A stretch of 64,000 nucleotides of DNA from Pelecanus crispus (taxonomy: Eukaryota; Chordata; Aves; Pelecaniformes; Pelecanidae). A program made the translations under genes and the position numbers. How positions within the stretch are numbered: position 1 is the first letter of the stretch; each line of letters starts with the position of its first letter. The notes under the pieces are model-generated. The model was not told the origin of the DNA. It did no database searches and saw only the letters and a list, made by a program, of their open reading frames with translations. Of this stretch, positions 29,401 to 44,400 are shown piece after piece. The stretch spans positions 155,478,191 to 155,542,190 of the forward strand of contig NC_134644.1 in the NCBI RefSeq assembly GCF_030463565.1. The letters run 5' to 3'.

Positions 29401-32400
29401 AAGGGTAACCCATGTGGCAGATGAGAAGTGTATTGAGGCACAAAGGCGATTATCATAAGCTGTCAAGTCGGTAGGCAGCCTGAAAACTTCTCTTGGTTTT
29501 TGGAGAGCAGTGTCCTAAAGTAAACAGTCATACACTAAGACTTTATGAAGTATTTCTCAATTTCAGTTTTACAGACAAATTAAGAAAAACAAATCTCAGC
29601 AGCAATTCAGCAGTTTCTTTGTGCAGTTGAGCGTATTTGGAGAAAGGTGGGTAGCAAGCATCATTCCCACATACGTGGAAAAGGTGGTGGAATTTCATCA
29701 TTCAGTTGGTTTCTATTTACTGAAAACATGAGTGTTCTATAATTGATATTTCAGCACCATTTTTTTTTCCTTCCATTTCAGAGCACTAATTACATTTTGC
29801 ATTAAAAAAAAGGGCTTTTCACTTCTTTTCCCCTAGCATTCCCATATAATTAATCACTTACCTCAGATAATTGTAGTGCCAGTAAAAATGTGGAGATTTT
29901 AAAAGAAATGAAAGCCACAGAATTGTACTAGTTCATAAAAACTCACGTCTAAATTAAAAAGAATTTTAGCCTATTCTTACACAACTGGCATATTCAAGCT
30001 GATATACAATTTCTCAGCTTTCCCAGAGTGATAATTTTATTCAATAAGTTAGAGAAGTAACAATTGTGATTAGCTGGCAAAGAAAAGCCGTACTAATTCA
30101 TATCGTATTTGCAAATAACTTTTCCATCACATTATGATTATACTACGCATCAGGATAAATTTAGTTAGCATATTGTAACAGTGGCACACTGCAATCTTAT
30201 TTTTTGTTTTTAAGCCAAACTACAAGCATAGATAGTTTTTGAGCATGAATAAACAGAGACACTATAGTGAACAAAGTGCACACATGATACAATTCTCCAC
30301 TGATAACAGATATATGGATTTTTAAAAAATGATACATATTACTAGATTTTACAAAAAAAAAAAAAATTCCAAAAAGGAAAAATCCAGTATTTCCTGCTGT
30401 ATAAACTTTACACAAATCGGCATGACTGAATAATATTGCAAAATGAATGTTAGATTACCAATTTCATCTATCGTTCTAGTAATTGTTCTCAGAACTCCTG
30501 CTTTAGTTCAGTGTTGCTTTCATTTCCTGCTAATTCCAACAGAAGAAACTGCTTTCCTGCTGTAAACTGGATTTCCAACTGCTGTCATTAAGTACAACAA
30601 AGGCAAGTCTTCCAGGGTATCTTTTAGGGATTATTCTTTATCTTGTGCCTTCACTCTTACATACAGACCTTTCTTTGCTGAATAAGGCTTTGTAAATCTC
30701 TGCTCATTATTTGGCTTGCAGAATGCCAGCAACACCCGCTGCCTTCTTAGGACTATGATTTACCTCCCTTCTGTGAGTTGAAGAAATCTCTGAATATCCA
30801 AGGGGCTTGTTAGAAAAAAAAAAAAAAAACCTGACCAAATCTTTATGATTTGAAAAGAACTTGGCATCGCAGTTTAAAAAACTGTCCGGACATACTTTAT
30901 CAGCAATACAGTTTGATCAGCTACTTACTAAGCAGATCAGGCTGCAGCATTATGAGCACAAACAAAATATTCTTACAGAAAAACATAAGACGTAGACTGG
31001 AGATTCAGCAACATTACAGTCACATCTCTATAATCTTTCAAATAACCAAAACAGAAGTTAATTGCTTGAAGCTTTTCAACTGAACTAAGTAGTTGCTAAA
31101 TAAAACAGGCTGGCAGCCTGCCACAAGTGGGGTCCCCCAGGGATTGATACCAGGCCCCACACTGTTCAATACCTTCATAAATTACCTGAATGATGGGACC
31201 GAAAGCACCCTCACCACATTTGCTGATGACACTAAACTAGGTGATGAGGTAGACATGTCACAAGGCAGAGCCATCTTGCACAGAGACCCAGTTAGCCTGA
31301 AAGAGTGAGGTAGCAAGAACACTGTGAAGTTAAACAAAGACAAGTGCAAGGTCCTGTACCTGGGACAGAATAACCAAAGAGCCCAGTACCGCCTGGGATC
31401 TGTGTGGCTGGGAAGCAGCTTTGCTGAAAGGGACCTGGAGGTCCTGGTGGACAAAAAGCTGACCATGAGCCAGCAGTGCGCTGCTGCAGGAACAAAGGCA
31501 AGTCAGATCGTGAGCTGCATCTGCAGGGGCATTACTAGCAGAGAGAGAGATGTGATCATCCCACTCTACTCAGCGCTTGTCAGGCCACATCTGGAGTACT
31601 GCGTCCAGTTCTGGTCCCCACAACTGAAAAAGGCATGGTCAGGCTGGGGAGGGTCCAAAGGAAGGCCATGAAGACGATCAAAGGGCTGGAGAACCTGCCC
31701 TATGGGGGAAGACTGAAGGAGTTAGGTCTTGTCTCCCTGGACAAGATTCGGGGGGACCTCATCACAGTATTCCAGTACTTAAAGGACAGCTACAAAGAGG
31801 ATGGAGGCTCTCTCTTCACAAGGAGTCACATAGAGAAGACAAGGGGCAACAGGTAAAAGTTGCACCAGGAGAGGTTTTATCTCGACATAAGAATTTTTTT
31901 TACAGTGAGAACCATCAATGACTGGAACAATCTCCTCGGAGACATGGCAGAGTCCCCACCACTGGAGGTTTTCAAGATGGACAGGGTACTAGATAATCTC
32001 ATCTAGGTTCCTTTTCCCATGGAAGGTTGGACCATACGATCTTTTGACGTCCCTTCCAACCTGGACTGTTCTACGATTCTAAAACAAATGGTGGACACTA
32101 ACAATATAATTAAAAAAAAAAAAAATTCACCCCCTTGCCCCTCATATTGATTGATAGACTTCAGGATCTGAGGAGGTCCCCAAAAAGGTCTTCCAGTAAT
32201 AACAAACAAAACCAATTCCTGTTGTTTCTGTTCTCTATCTTAAAGAAACATTTCTCATGAAGTTATGGTCCTTTCCCCTCATCCCTCAGACAGTTTTATA
32301 TATACCATAAATAAACCAAACTAAATACAACAGGTTTCATAGATATTTTGCAGGCTAGTGTACGTACATATATTTGAACAAATAAACAATCATCTCTGGA

Positions 32401-35400
32401 AAAAAAGGTGCCTGACTGGCCTTTTGATCCTACAGATCAACATTTCCCTTTTTAAACCCAATCTATCTTCTTAATTCAACAACAAATAGACTATGGTGAG
32501 AACATAACTAATGGTCATAGAGCCAATTAAATTAGTTTTATTTTACTAGGCTCATTTCCAGTCAGTTGATCTATAATTATTTTAGAAGCTCCACAAATCA
32601 GAAAACTCTGCTTCACAATAAGGAAATTCTTCCCTCGTTACTAAAAATTAGCATTAGTGTCACTAAAATGAAAAGATATTTAAGTAGCAACACATTTTTA
32701 AAAATAGAAAAACAGATTTGAAAGAAAAACATTACAGGAACAGTTTTGAAGATATTTACAAGTATGTAAAAAGAAGCACAAACAGAAGCACATTTTTGTA
32801 CTGAAAATGGGGGGTGGGGTGGGGAAACAACAAGTATTTATCTATTCTATGCCACACAAAATGCACTCTCTTACTACAGTAAGGATGGGCATGAGACTAA
32901 GAAACAGCAGTGAAAAAGTATCAGATTAAAACAGTGTCTCATTACAGGCCCTGGAATTTCAGCCACAAATTATTGTACTATTTTGTAAGCACCTCCTGTC
33001 CCTCTATCTTCACTCAAGCAATGGATAGCTTTGGGGGGTGGAGGGGAAATAATCTATACACATATCAACTTCTAGCAAAAGAAACTCTTTCATTCTGATC
33101 TATGAAATAAGGCAGTCAAAAATATACATACAAAGCACCATCTTTAAAAGAGTTCTTTGCACTTGTGCATGGGTATCCAATACAGAAAGACGACACTTGT
33201 GCATGCAAAGCATGCCATGGCCTCATTTGTTGAGATTCCTGTATTTGAGGGGATTTCAAATCCTTCATATTTTCCAGATGTTATTAAATCAGATGTGCAT
33301 TTAAAACATGTTCAAAGGTAAGCAAGATACATTGGATTTGGGTAAGTACCATCCTAATAAGCAACAGCAAAAAAGACCAGATGACAAACAGCTAGCCTGT
33401 TTGCCTTTTGGGCCTACTTAAATTTGTATTAGAGATTACTGTGTACTACAAAAAGGCACAGGGGCTATTATGAAACCTGCAATGGAAAAGATGCAAATTT
33501 GATTTTTAATTATCGGAAGCATTCAGGGTCACTTTGTAGATTCAGTTGCATCACTATGCCCCTTTAACTATTTCACTATTTTATAACACATTCAGAAAGG
33601 GAGAATGAAAGAATAAAAAAAACCAACCCACCCAAACAAAACCCCAAACAAACCCACAACCCAAACAAAACAAAAGTCTCACAAACACTAGACACAAAGA
33701 ATTTTGGCTTCCTCATCTTTTACTTAATTTTAAGGTTTCACTGAAGGGCAGTATTTTCGACAATAAAAGTGTTCCATTGTAACTAGCAAGTTGTATGACT
33801 ACCGTGCCTAGGGAAAAAAAAAAAAAATCCCATGCATCGTATCATGGAAAGATGAAACATCAGCCCTGTTAACAATGATTTACAGGGCTATACTATGTAA
33901 CATTACAGAAGACCACATTTTTGTCAGCCTTCAAAAGAATCTTAACAGTAAGCTTCAAATACTTTCGGATGTCATTTAAAAAAAAAATTATCAACTATCA
34001 ACCATTTAATCTTCTAAAACACACATCAGATTTATCAGCACTGAGCAGGAATGTCAGTACTCAAAAACATCTCCTGAAAAAAGTGAAAAATAATCTTCAT
34101 TACACATTACAAAGCCTCCCTCTCAACAGACAAGAAAGGTAATGCTCTTATTCACAACCTTTCTGTTCACTAATTTAACTTTAGGCATTTATTAGAACAG
34201 TCTCTAATCTCAGTCCAATAATGAAAAGGATGGACTTACTTGAAGCTGAAACAAAACCTGTCCTCAAAACCCTTCTGTGTCAGATTTCCTTTCCGACTTA
34301 CTGTTTCTCTGTTCACCAGCTGGTTAACAGGTTAAAAGTAACCCTCTGCTTCAGAAGTATGTGGGCATGCTGAGATACTATAGTCACGTTTTATACTAGT
34401 AAGAACTGGCTAAAACAACTATAGTCATTTTAATAGAAGTCATATTTACTTGCTGTAATTAGGTTTAAATGACAGCAACACAGTTTCTTTAAGAAAAAAA
34501 CAGATGCAGCTTCTCGTCAGACCTGGTTCTTCATCTCCCTTCACTTCTTTACACAGATTCTTCCTTTGTTTAACTATTTTTCACTCCCAAGTCTCTCTCT
34601 TATCTCTTCCACTGGCCTTCAATTCTAGCTCTGCCCACTTCTATACCTTTTGACAGCGTACTCTGCTTCCTTTCGGCCTCTGTGATTCCGTTTGTCTATT
34701 CCAGATTTCATCTGCGTGCCTTCACTATTACAACAACCCCTTTCCTTTCAGCAGCTTCTTTGCCTCACCTGGCTATGGCACTAACCCTGATTTTGAGCCT
34801 TTTAAGCAGCTCAGGTTTCAAATCTGTATAGAAATTCTGAGCAAACGGTTCTTCCACAGGCAAAGCCAGGCAGACCGAGCCAGGGTGTACTCAGGATAAG
34901 GAGCCAGTGTGCAGGTACAAGAGGTAAAATGTAAAATGCAAGCTTAAAAATTCCCTCTGTTCCTGACTCCCCCATGCCAGGCTCCATTTAAGTAAGCGTG
35001 TCTTAGCTTACATAGTTAAGTAGTGAAATTCTACTTAGGTTCTTTGGCATGCTTGTAAGATTTAAAGTGGCATGCCTGTAAGATTTAAATTTTTTAAGTT
35101 GTATTAAGAAACTCTATTGTTCCAAAGTCACAAACTGTTTGTCATACTGTAGAAACAAGCGATATTTCATAAGAGATTTAAAAAAAGAATGAATTTTCCC
35201 AGGAAAAGAGAGGGAACAAGAAAAAACATACCAAAAGAGAAAGGAAAAACTAAAAGCTGTAAGTTATATGGCAATTTCCACAAAGTAGCCGTAACAAATA
35301 CAAAACTTTGTTTTTATGAAAAATCAAAATATCTAGGCATTAGACTTGTCTCTCTAACTGAGCAAAAATGTCCACACCCAGCATTCTGAATAATGAAGAG

Positions 35401-38400
35401 CCATGTATTTAAAACCCTGATACAGAAGTCTACAAGATTTTGTTGTTCTTCACTTTCTCTGCTTCCTGACTTGTTTCAAACAGAATTCTCACATTGTTTC
35501 TGGTGCCACTAACAGTTGTTCTGAACTTAAGTTAACTGAAAGTTACAGAAACAGCATTCCACAGCTAATTCTTACTGGAATTCAGAAAGATGAAAATATA
35601 TAGATACCAATAAGGATTTTAATTAAGTGTAAGAAGATTTACAGTTGCCGCAATTTCTCAATTCCATTATTTGAATATAAAAAGATGCAAAGATGACTTT
35701 GCAAGAAGAGCTGAAGGTTGAGAAACCAAGTCCAAGTATTTAACTGCTGGAGGAGAAAGTTTTGAATTATTTTACAGCTATATCCTGGTATTACAAACAT
35801 CAAGCGATCAAAAAAGTCAAGTCAGATGCAAAAAGCCCCACAACCCCAAAAAACCCAACTCTGTAATCCTGCCACTACACTACCCACTGGGTCTTTAAAA
35901 CAAAATATCGATGCTGGCTTATTAAATGAAAGAAATACAATAGCTGTAATAGAAGAATGTTAAAGCTTTTATACAGTATTTCCAGTCAACAACTTTCTCA
36001 ACCTGGTGTAACAGAACCCACTTGAATACCCATCCATCAACTTAAAAAACTGCTCATGTTGATCACTTTTCTTTTTAAATTATGTTTGATTTTGAGCAAG
36101 TGGCAAGGTATTATCTATACTTTTTGCCTTCACAGATAACAACTTTTTAAACACCTAAGTAATTTGTGATTTATGGACAACTAACACACTGCCATCCTAG
36201 AATCAAAGTTTCAACAGAAATAGGAAGCAGAACTAGAAATAATTACATGTTAAAAAGCCTATGTGTTTTTCCACTTTGGATTTAGGATAAGCATGTTAAC
36301 CTATTTCATCTTCTGTTATAAAGAAGACTGACATTAATTTTAATTGTGACTGTTGCTAACTTGTAAGTTATACTTGGCTGAAAACAATATTATTTGTAAT
36401 GTACATTTGACTAATATATGGCCAGAAACATTTGTAATGAGACACCTTGTTGATGTTTCTGAATACACATTCCTTTTTATACATACGCAAACATGTTTCC
36501 CTTGCAAAACAGCACTGTATTGCGTATTAGGACACAGATGACGCCTACTTATTTCACAGTTCGGTGGATCTAAAACTCGTGACAAGATATTAACCAAAAG
36601 CCATTTTCTTGAAGATTCCAATGGACCCACCAGTCCTAGGGAAGAATATTTATTATTTCAATTTATTGCATATAAAAATGCAAATTACTGCCTGTTGTAA
36701 AATCCTTTATCTAGTTTATCTGCTAAAAAAGAACTTTCCACACTTTAGTGCCCTCCTAATAAAGGAATGTATTGGGTATCTGTGCTGTGCTGGCAGTGGG
36801 CAGCTGCTGCAGGGGCAGCCTCTGTGAGCAGAGGCCAGGTCTGTCCCACGCCGCGCACAGCCGCTTCCAAGGGACTCGCCACAGGGCACTGCTGAGCCCC
36901 CCAGCCAGGCCGGTGGTGCTGCAGCCCTTGGAGAAGACCACAGGGAAACAGGTTGCCCCCCTGCAGCCCACGGAGGACCACAGTGGGGCAGATAGCTGCA
37001 CTGCAGCCCAGGGAAAGCCCACGCCCGAGCAAGCTCCTGGCAGGAGCTTTGTGTGGCTTTGTTTCCCACCATCTTACTCTATTTTTAATTGGCAATAAAT
37101 TACATTAATTTCCCCCAAGTCGAGCCTGTTTTGCCTGTGATGGTAATTGTTAAGTGATCCTCCTGTTTTCATCTCAACCCATGAGCTTTTCTATCTTATT
37201 TTCTCCCCATCCTCTTGAGGAGGGGGAGTGAGAGAGCATCCGGGTGGGTGTCTGGCAGCCAGTCAAGGTTAACCATCCACAGGGAAAAAACACAAAAAAT
37301 GAGATTGTGACAAACCACTGTTCACAGAAGGCTTTCTCTGAGAAACTTCTTTCTTTTAGACATTCCTACTGGGAATCCAGATGATCTCAAAAGATTTGGA
37401 AGAAGTCCCAGAAGATTATTCTGTCTCAGCAAGAGTCTGCCAAAGGCTCCAACTGCCTGTATGTTCTATGAAAAGTAAAGGAACTATTTTGCAGCTCCAG
37501 TTCTCAGCCTACCATCCTCTGGCAATCTGTATTTCCCGGAAAATCCAGAACTCCCATTTCAGGATTTCTCTCACCTTAGCCCCAGACTAGTAATTTCCAC
37601 TCCCAGAACCTTGCACAGAATAAGCCACACTCTCTCTCGAAAATCACACATTATCCTGTGTTTTCTTTTGTCCCACAGGGTTACAAGTCAAATTCCTTGG
37701 TAGCATGGCAATGGATATTTTCCTTTCCAAACCTGAAAATTACATGTAGTCAGTTATAGCAATGAAATAAGTTTAGGCCAGTACTCTGTGGACTGCAGAG
37801 CAAAATGTTCTGTGGAGTCTAGAGAGAACAGTGTGAAGAGACTCCATAAACTTTAAACACCTCAGCAGTATACACTCACTTTGAATCATTTGATTAACAA
37901 AAGGTTAAAGACTTTCTCCTCCACCCAACTCACTTAAAGATTCCTTCTATTTAACACGCGCACAGTCTAATTAATCTTATGTCAACTGACATGATACCAA
38001 AAGTCAGATTACAGTAACTGGAAGAAGCTGTCACACCAAAATCTATGACTGAAACAGGAACAGCTATAGGAAGGAGGAAGGTATTAATATGTGACACGTT
38101 TTGTATTTTCCAGAATTATACTAATCTCATAGCAAAATTCAACCGACTTGTTATATAAAATTAACATTGTTTTGTTTTATGTTAGAATCAAACAGCAGCC
38201 CTGATTTATTTACTGCAAGAGCAAATCTTATTATGAGAACGGAGTATCTACATGTTATTACCTCTCTCAACATAAAATGTTAACCAAATAACTGGTTATG
38301 AATGAAGCATTGCTATTTAAATTAGCTAACAGCTGGATACAATTATGGACTTTATTTTTTCCTTCTACATAGATGAACATTTAAGAAGCTATACTTGATG

Positions 38401-41400
38401 AGTCAAAAAGATTGAGTTAGTCATGAAAACAAAAAATTCTACTTTGTGGTGAAAAACCGTAAGCATATATTTATTGCTCAACAGGATACAAGTCAAAACT
38501 GTCAGAGATATAATCTTACTCTAAATTATACATTCAAAGCTAAGAAGACATTGTGATAGCTGCAAAATCACCACCAGTAACGCAGTCTTCTATTCCTTAA
38601 TGACCAAGCACTACAACTGCATGTACCAGAAACCCGGTGTCCATAAAGCCATGCCCTTTCCCCTCCAGAATGATGAATGACGTTGTGGAAACTAGTGCAT
38701 CCATGCATTAAAATGGCTCAAAAGAAACAGAAAGTTTGACTGCTTAAGAATATCAGTATAAAAGCAGAGAATTGTCACATTTTTCACACTTGGTCTAGCT
38801 TGCTTACACTCTATTTCAAGTTTGCACGGGACCACCAGCATCTTTTTGCCTCCAATGAGTGATGCCCAGATTAACCTATCAGTATATAAAGGCTTTCATT
38901 TCTAATTCTAATGCATACAGCTTCTTTCTCTCCTTATATCTACAATGACTGGATTTTCAAACTAGCAAACAGACAAACGTCAAGTAATGTAGGGGAGAAA
39001 CAGCCAGCAACTAGAAAACAAGTGTCTACTTTTTTCTTCAGCTTGTCACCTTATCTCTATCTTCCCCAGAATCAAAGCAGATGCAATATTATTTCAATAC
39101 TAATGCAATACTATTAATTAAAAGATGTCAGAAACCTCACTTAAAATCTTTCACACTTCCTGCTGAACTGTATTGGTGTTAATCTACCTGTCTTCCTGGA
39201 AATAGCTTCCCCCGGTTTTTGCATCTGAATCCTCCTTGCCATATTTTCTGTCTTATCTACCCCGTACCTTTTCAAATTCAGTAATTTTTAAAAAAAGTTT
39301 ATTCTTACCAGAGTCACTGACAGATTCATAACCCTTCCAAACTGATCAACGTAGTAGACACTATCCTGGTACCAGGAATCAAGGTGAAGATAATTATACA
39401 TGCCAAAAGCACACATGTGGTCAAGGGTATATTGATCATCACGAAGTTTCACTTCTGCTACAGCTGGGGGGGAAAAAAAAGACTATTTTAACAATTATTT
39501 ATTTATAATTTAAAAGTTCAAACTAATAATTTAAAAATAATTTTTCCATGCTTAGTCCATAGGTGTGGTTTATTTGAAGAAAACTACTTTATGCAGATAG
39601 TTTAAAATTTTACCATAAACTTGGAAAGCAGGTCATCCACACTGAAGGCCACTGCAGTCATTCACCGTGATCATGTAATAACCATTACCATTCATAGTGG
39701 CCCATACCATCTCTTCCCAACATGTGTTGAGATCCAATTTGTCCATAACCCTCACAAGACAAACGACACATGCAACAACTAAGTAAAACCTACTTTTAAG
39801 TCTCCTTGGGAAGAGCACAAATCATTCCTGATATGTACATGGTACTATAGTAAGGGAAAAAAAAATTCTGCTCTACGGTAACTCCAACAACAGCCAAAAG
39901 AAATATCCCGCCTAACTACATGGATTTCAAGTCTTAAATTCTGAACCAAGCTATCAACGCTTGCGAGGCAAAAGATTATAACAATACAAAGCAGAATTAT
40001 TACATGGTCATTGGTAAAAAACCCCTATGTTCCTAGCATTCCCACTGATGTCGAAATCTTGAGAAATGTCCAAGACAGCATCAAAATTTCAGACCAAGCT
40101 TTTTCTAACTGAAAGAGGCTGCAAAAAAAGGTTGTTCACTACAATGGTACCTTCTTCAAGTCAAGAAGCATACTATTTACAGTAATCTACTTGAGCAAGG
40201 TATTTCCAAATAGAAAACCTCCACCCAGCTACCAGTAATCACAACTGGGGTTATCTTTCTAAGACTAACCAAGTTTTTATTTAAACTAGCTGCAGTTCTT
40301 TCTTCCTATTCCACGTCTACACAGAGATGAAGCAGCTGTAGTCCCAACATCTCAAAATACAAAAAATCCTCAAGTTTTAGCAAAGACATCAGCAGAGGTC
40401 TCGTCCAGCCTTCTGCAAATAGTCTCAGACAGATGGGAACTCCAGTTCACTTAGCTTGCCTGCAGGAAGTTTATGTCGAACTTCACACAACAAGCAAAAT
40501 CCTTAGAAAGTTATAAGTAAACTCTGTCAGCCCATGATGATTAGCCTTCAAACCCAGCATATGGAGAAAGCACCCCAAGGCTAATTCTACTCATAGCAAC
40601 AGTTATTTTAGTTCCTACTTTTTCAGCTTCCACTTCCTTCTCTTTTCTGCTCAGAAACAGAGCAAAGCTGTTTCCAGTATTTCACTTCCATCCACCCCCA
40701 TAACGGACCATTCACAACTGTGCAGCAGTCCTCATCTTAGATTTCTTACACTCTTCTTTAGCATCTACTTAAAACCTACTGAAGCAGTAGTTTATTCTAC
40801 TCTGTCAGAACACCAGTTATTCCAAACAGTAATTTGACAGCGCAATCAGTGCCACTGCATAGCTACCACAATACCATCAATCAGACAGTCACTAGATGGC
40901 TCAGAACTGACCCCATTAGAGATACTGGGTATTAACATAAAAGTGGCTATAGGAAACTGTGCAAGGTTATACTGTCTGATTAATTAAAAAAATCCAGTCA
41001 TACTATACAAAACGCTTGCAAAATGACAATCTAAGTAGCAATTAGTCTCCTAATCACTGTTGATATTTGCAAACCAACAGCATTAATTCCACTCAGCTCA
41101 AATCATTATTCATATTCACCACACAGGAGGGATTTCCGTACCTCTGCAATTAATAAATTACTGTTCCCCAAGCCATGGACTTTCAAAAAAAAGCTAGAAT
41201 ATCAACAAAGGAGTGAGAAGAAAATACACCTGTCATAATGGGAAAGACTGCTACCCATTCCAATTTCTACTTTAACTAATTAGAATATTTTACAGTAAAT
41301 TACACTGTAAAAGATACTAGAAGGATGTGTTGTGAAAATGTGCGTTAAAGCTGTTTGTACAATCAAGCTTTATCACAGAGATATTTTTCCCAACACAACC

Positions 41401-44400
41401 GGAGATGATGTGAATATTCTGTAAACAATTAAAGACAAATGAAATATAATCTAGGATAATTATTTTCAGTGAAACCATGTACATGTCATCTACTTCCTGG
41501 ATAGCTATATTAACTGATTTTCTGAAATTAGAATACACATGGAGAAGCATGTAAAGCTTTTTCAGCACAGAAAACCTAAAATTGTCTTATTTTGTATAGC
41601 TTCATTTCTCCACTTCTCCCTGCCTCCGGCCCCCTAGACACATTGCTACTGTTAGAATTGTAACTAAAACACACACAAATAGCGAAAATAGTCCAAACTA
41701 GATGCTTCCTAAAGCAAATATATAACCTTTCAAGAAAATTCTTGGAACAATATACTATTGATTAGCTAATTGTAAGGTGATAAGCGTTACAAAAGCTGGA
41801 AGAACATTAATAAATTCTCTGTCCTTGAGTTTTTCACCTGTAGTCCTGACAAGCCCTGAATAATAAATAAGGGGTCAGGAATAGGAGATTCAAATCCCTT
41901 GCATAACTGCAATATGCAATTAATTCTTCATAAACACAAGTCAGAAACTATACAATTTGTAGGTGATTTTAAACCACAAAATTAAACAAATGTGTACTGT
42001 ACTGTCATGAAACACTTCAGATAAGGTTATCAACTGCTTGCAGAATGTATCCTGCACATACAGCTCTCTGCTAAGAAGTAATTAGAGAAACTATTCCGTC
42101 TTCAATTAATTGAAACCCATTCTGTGATCAAGTGAAACCTGTGCACAAATGCCATCTGCTGTCACATACCCTGTGCTCAGATAGCTTATAGGAGATTTTA
42201 TACTAGGATGAAGTTCATTCCCTCCTTTCTACAGCCTTCCAGGTTCAAGTTTTCTCGATGGTCCTTGGAAAATTGAGGAGAAAACCAACAGAGCTGAGTG
42301 CAAAAAAAATTAAGGACAAAAGAGAGAAGAAATTAAGACTTTTAAAAAAGTAAATTCAGAAAAAGAGAAGTTGATATAAAGGGAAAAGAAGAGATACTTC
42401 AATCAGATCACCACCTTATTCAGTCACATAGTTTGGGGGGGGCGTTGTTTGGTTTGGATTTTTTGCTGATTTTTTGTTGTTGGGGGAGGGTGTTGGTGCT
42501 GCTTTTTTTTTTTTTTAAGAGTCACGAACTAATTCACTAGCTTCAACTTTACGGGTTCAATTAACAAGCAGCAGTTAATGACAGCTATATTCAACAGAAT
42601 GATACATTGTCTCCTTCAAGTTTCTGATAAATAAATCTGCACTACTAAAACCCAGGAACATTGATTCATACTCTGTCACACCACAAAAGAGAGCAAATAC
42701 GCAGAATATATAAATTAAGTCTCAGCTTTCAATATTATTTCCCACCAACCCTAGTTAGGTGTGATATTTCAGACTAGCACAAAGAAAATTATGCTGCTTT
42801 TCTAGAACTGTATTTATCTCCAGCTCTATGCTTAAAAGAAGTAATTTGACCCCAAATATTTCAAAGATAATTAAGCAAAGATTTTCACTCACACCACCTT
42901 TACTTAGAAGCAAAGGCACTAAATACAAAGCAACTCATAAGAATCAACAGGAGTAAGATGCCCCTAACTTCACTGGATCTTATTATAATTATTACTCTGC
43001 ACCGAAAAAAAAAAATCTCTGAATAAAGAGCACTATCAAGGGTCTTATACTTTAAATGAATAGTGAAGTCTTACGTCTACCATCAAACACTAAGCAGAAC
43101 TGGGAAAAAAAAGTAGAGAAAAAAGGGTGAGAACCCCCCACCTCCCACACACACATTTTTAGATGTTTTACTGAATACATCAAACCAACTTTACAATACT
43201 GGAAAATATGTAAAATAATTATATCAACATATTATTTTAGGGCATCGAATGTTATATGCTTGTATGTCATACTTTGTTTTGCAATGCCACCCAGTGGAAG
43301 CAATTTAGTATTTCATATACACTTACCTACTAGTGGAACAGATTACATTATTTATTTTCTAGTATCAGCATTCAAAGATCTTTCTAACCCTGCATTAATT
43401 CTTCTAACGTTAAGAAATATGTTTTTATTGTTAATGGCAGCATCATTTCATTGCTGTTGTTGAGCAAAAGTACAAGGCTTGTTTATTCTACTGCAGTATG
43501 TTAATAGACTAAACACAAAAATGTACTGTTTAATAAACACATACCTTGCTGAAAACAAGCACAGGCTGACAGATAGCATGTAATGAAGTATTTTTGCCTG
43601 ATCAAATTACTTACACAGGTATGAAAATTAAATGGGATCTATCATGCGCTAAATTGAACAAATAAATTGAACAAGATCCAAAAACTAGCACGGGATTTGT
43701 GAAAGTATCACTATAGCAATGCCTTGATTTATAAGCTGACTTGTGCCAGCTGCAAGAACCATTTTCTTTAACAACAGTTACAAGGCAGAACTCGCCTCTA
43801 TGTTACCTTTTTCTTTCTCGAGGAATTAAAAGTACAACCCAAGAACAGATACACGTGTGCCTGAGACCTAAACTGAGATTTATGAACTACAGCTGTAAAC
43901 GTCTGAAAAAGCCATGGTTCACAGTTTCTTAAGTTATTTCCCAAGCATTACTTTAATTCGTATTTAATTTTTCAAATGGAAATAGCAAATGGAAATCCCT
44001 GTAAATGTTTGAAACATATCAGTGCCTTTGGTTCCATAAAAAGACACAAATGCATGTTTTCCATGTGGCAGTACTAATGGGCAACTGCTTGTCACTGAAG
44101 TACAGTGAATGGGCAACTACTTTTCACTGAAGTACAGACCTTCTCATCTAAACAGGCTAGAAATAGGGCAGTCATTCATTAACATCGTTTTTCAAGAAAA
44201 GTGATAAAAAACCATAAATGCACATGATCAAAAGAATGCACTCTCCGTATTCTCCTGGCTTGCAACAGGAGCACCATGTTGGAGTGAATGTTTACCATGC
44301 CTTACAGATATTATTATATCTAAAAGCATACACTACATCACATGTGCAATAGTTCTGCCAAATAGACAAGATAGAGACGAAAGCCACGAGGGATACCCAC

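Larger units (their letters stand above)
29515..39308 (-). other. NUDCD1: NUDCD1 intron 2
   Basis: The longest complete intron, about 9.8 kb. Contains a roughly 1-kb CR1 (31100-32085, antisense to the gene), an LTR (36768-37281), a 23-bp tandem duplication and A/C-rich tracts. No other coding signal. Confidence 0.85.

Noticed and set aside
31182..31501. 69-94-codon minus-strand open frames
   Set aside because: Antisense shadows of the CR1 at 31100-32085.
36716..37098. Open frames of 88-118 codons on both strands
   Set aside because: Inside or overlapping the short LTR at 36768-37281; GC-rich LTR composition explains them.
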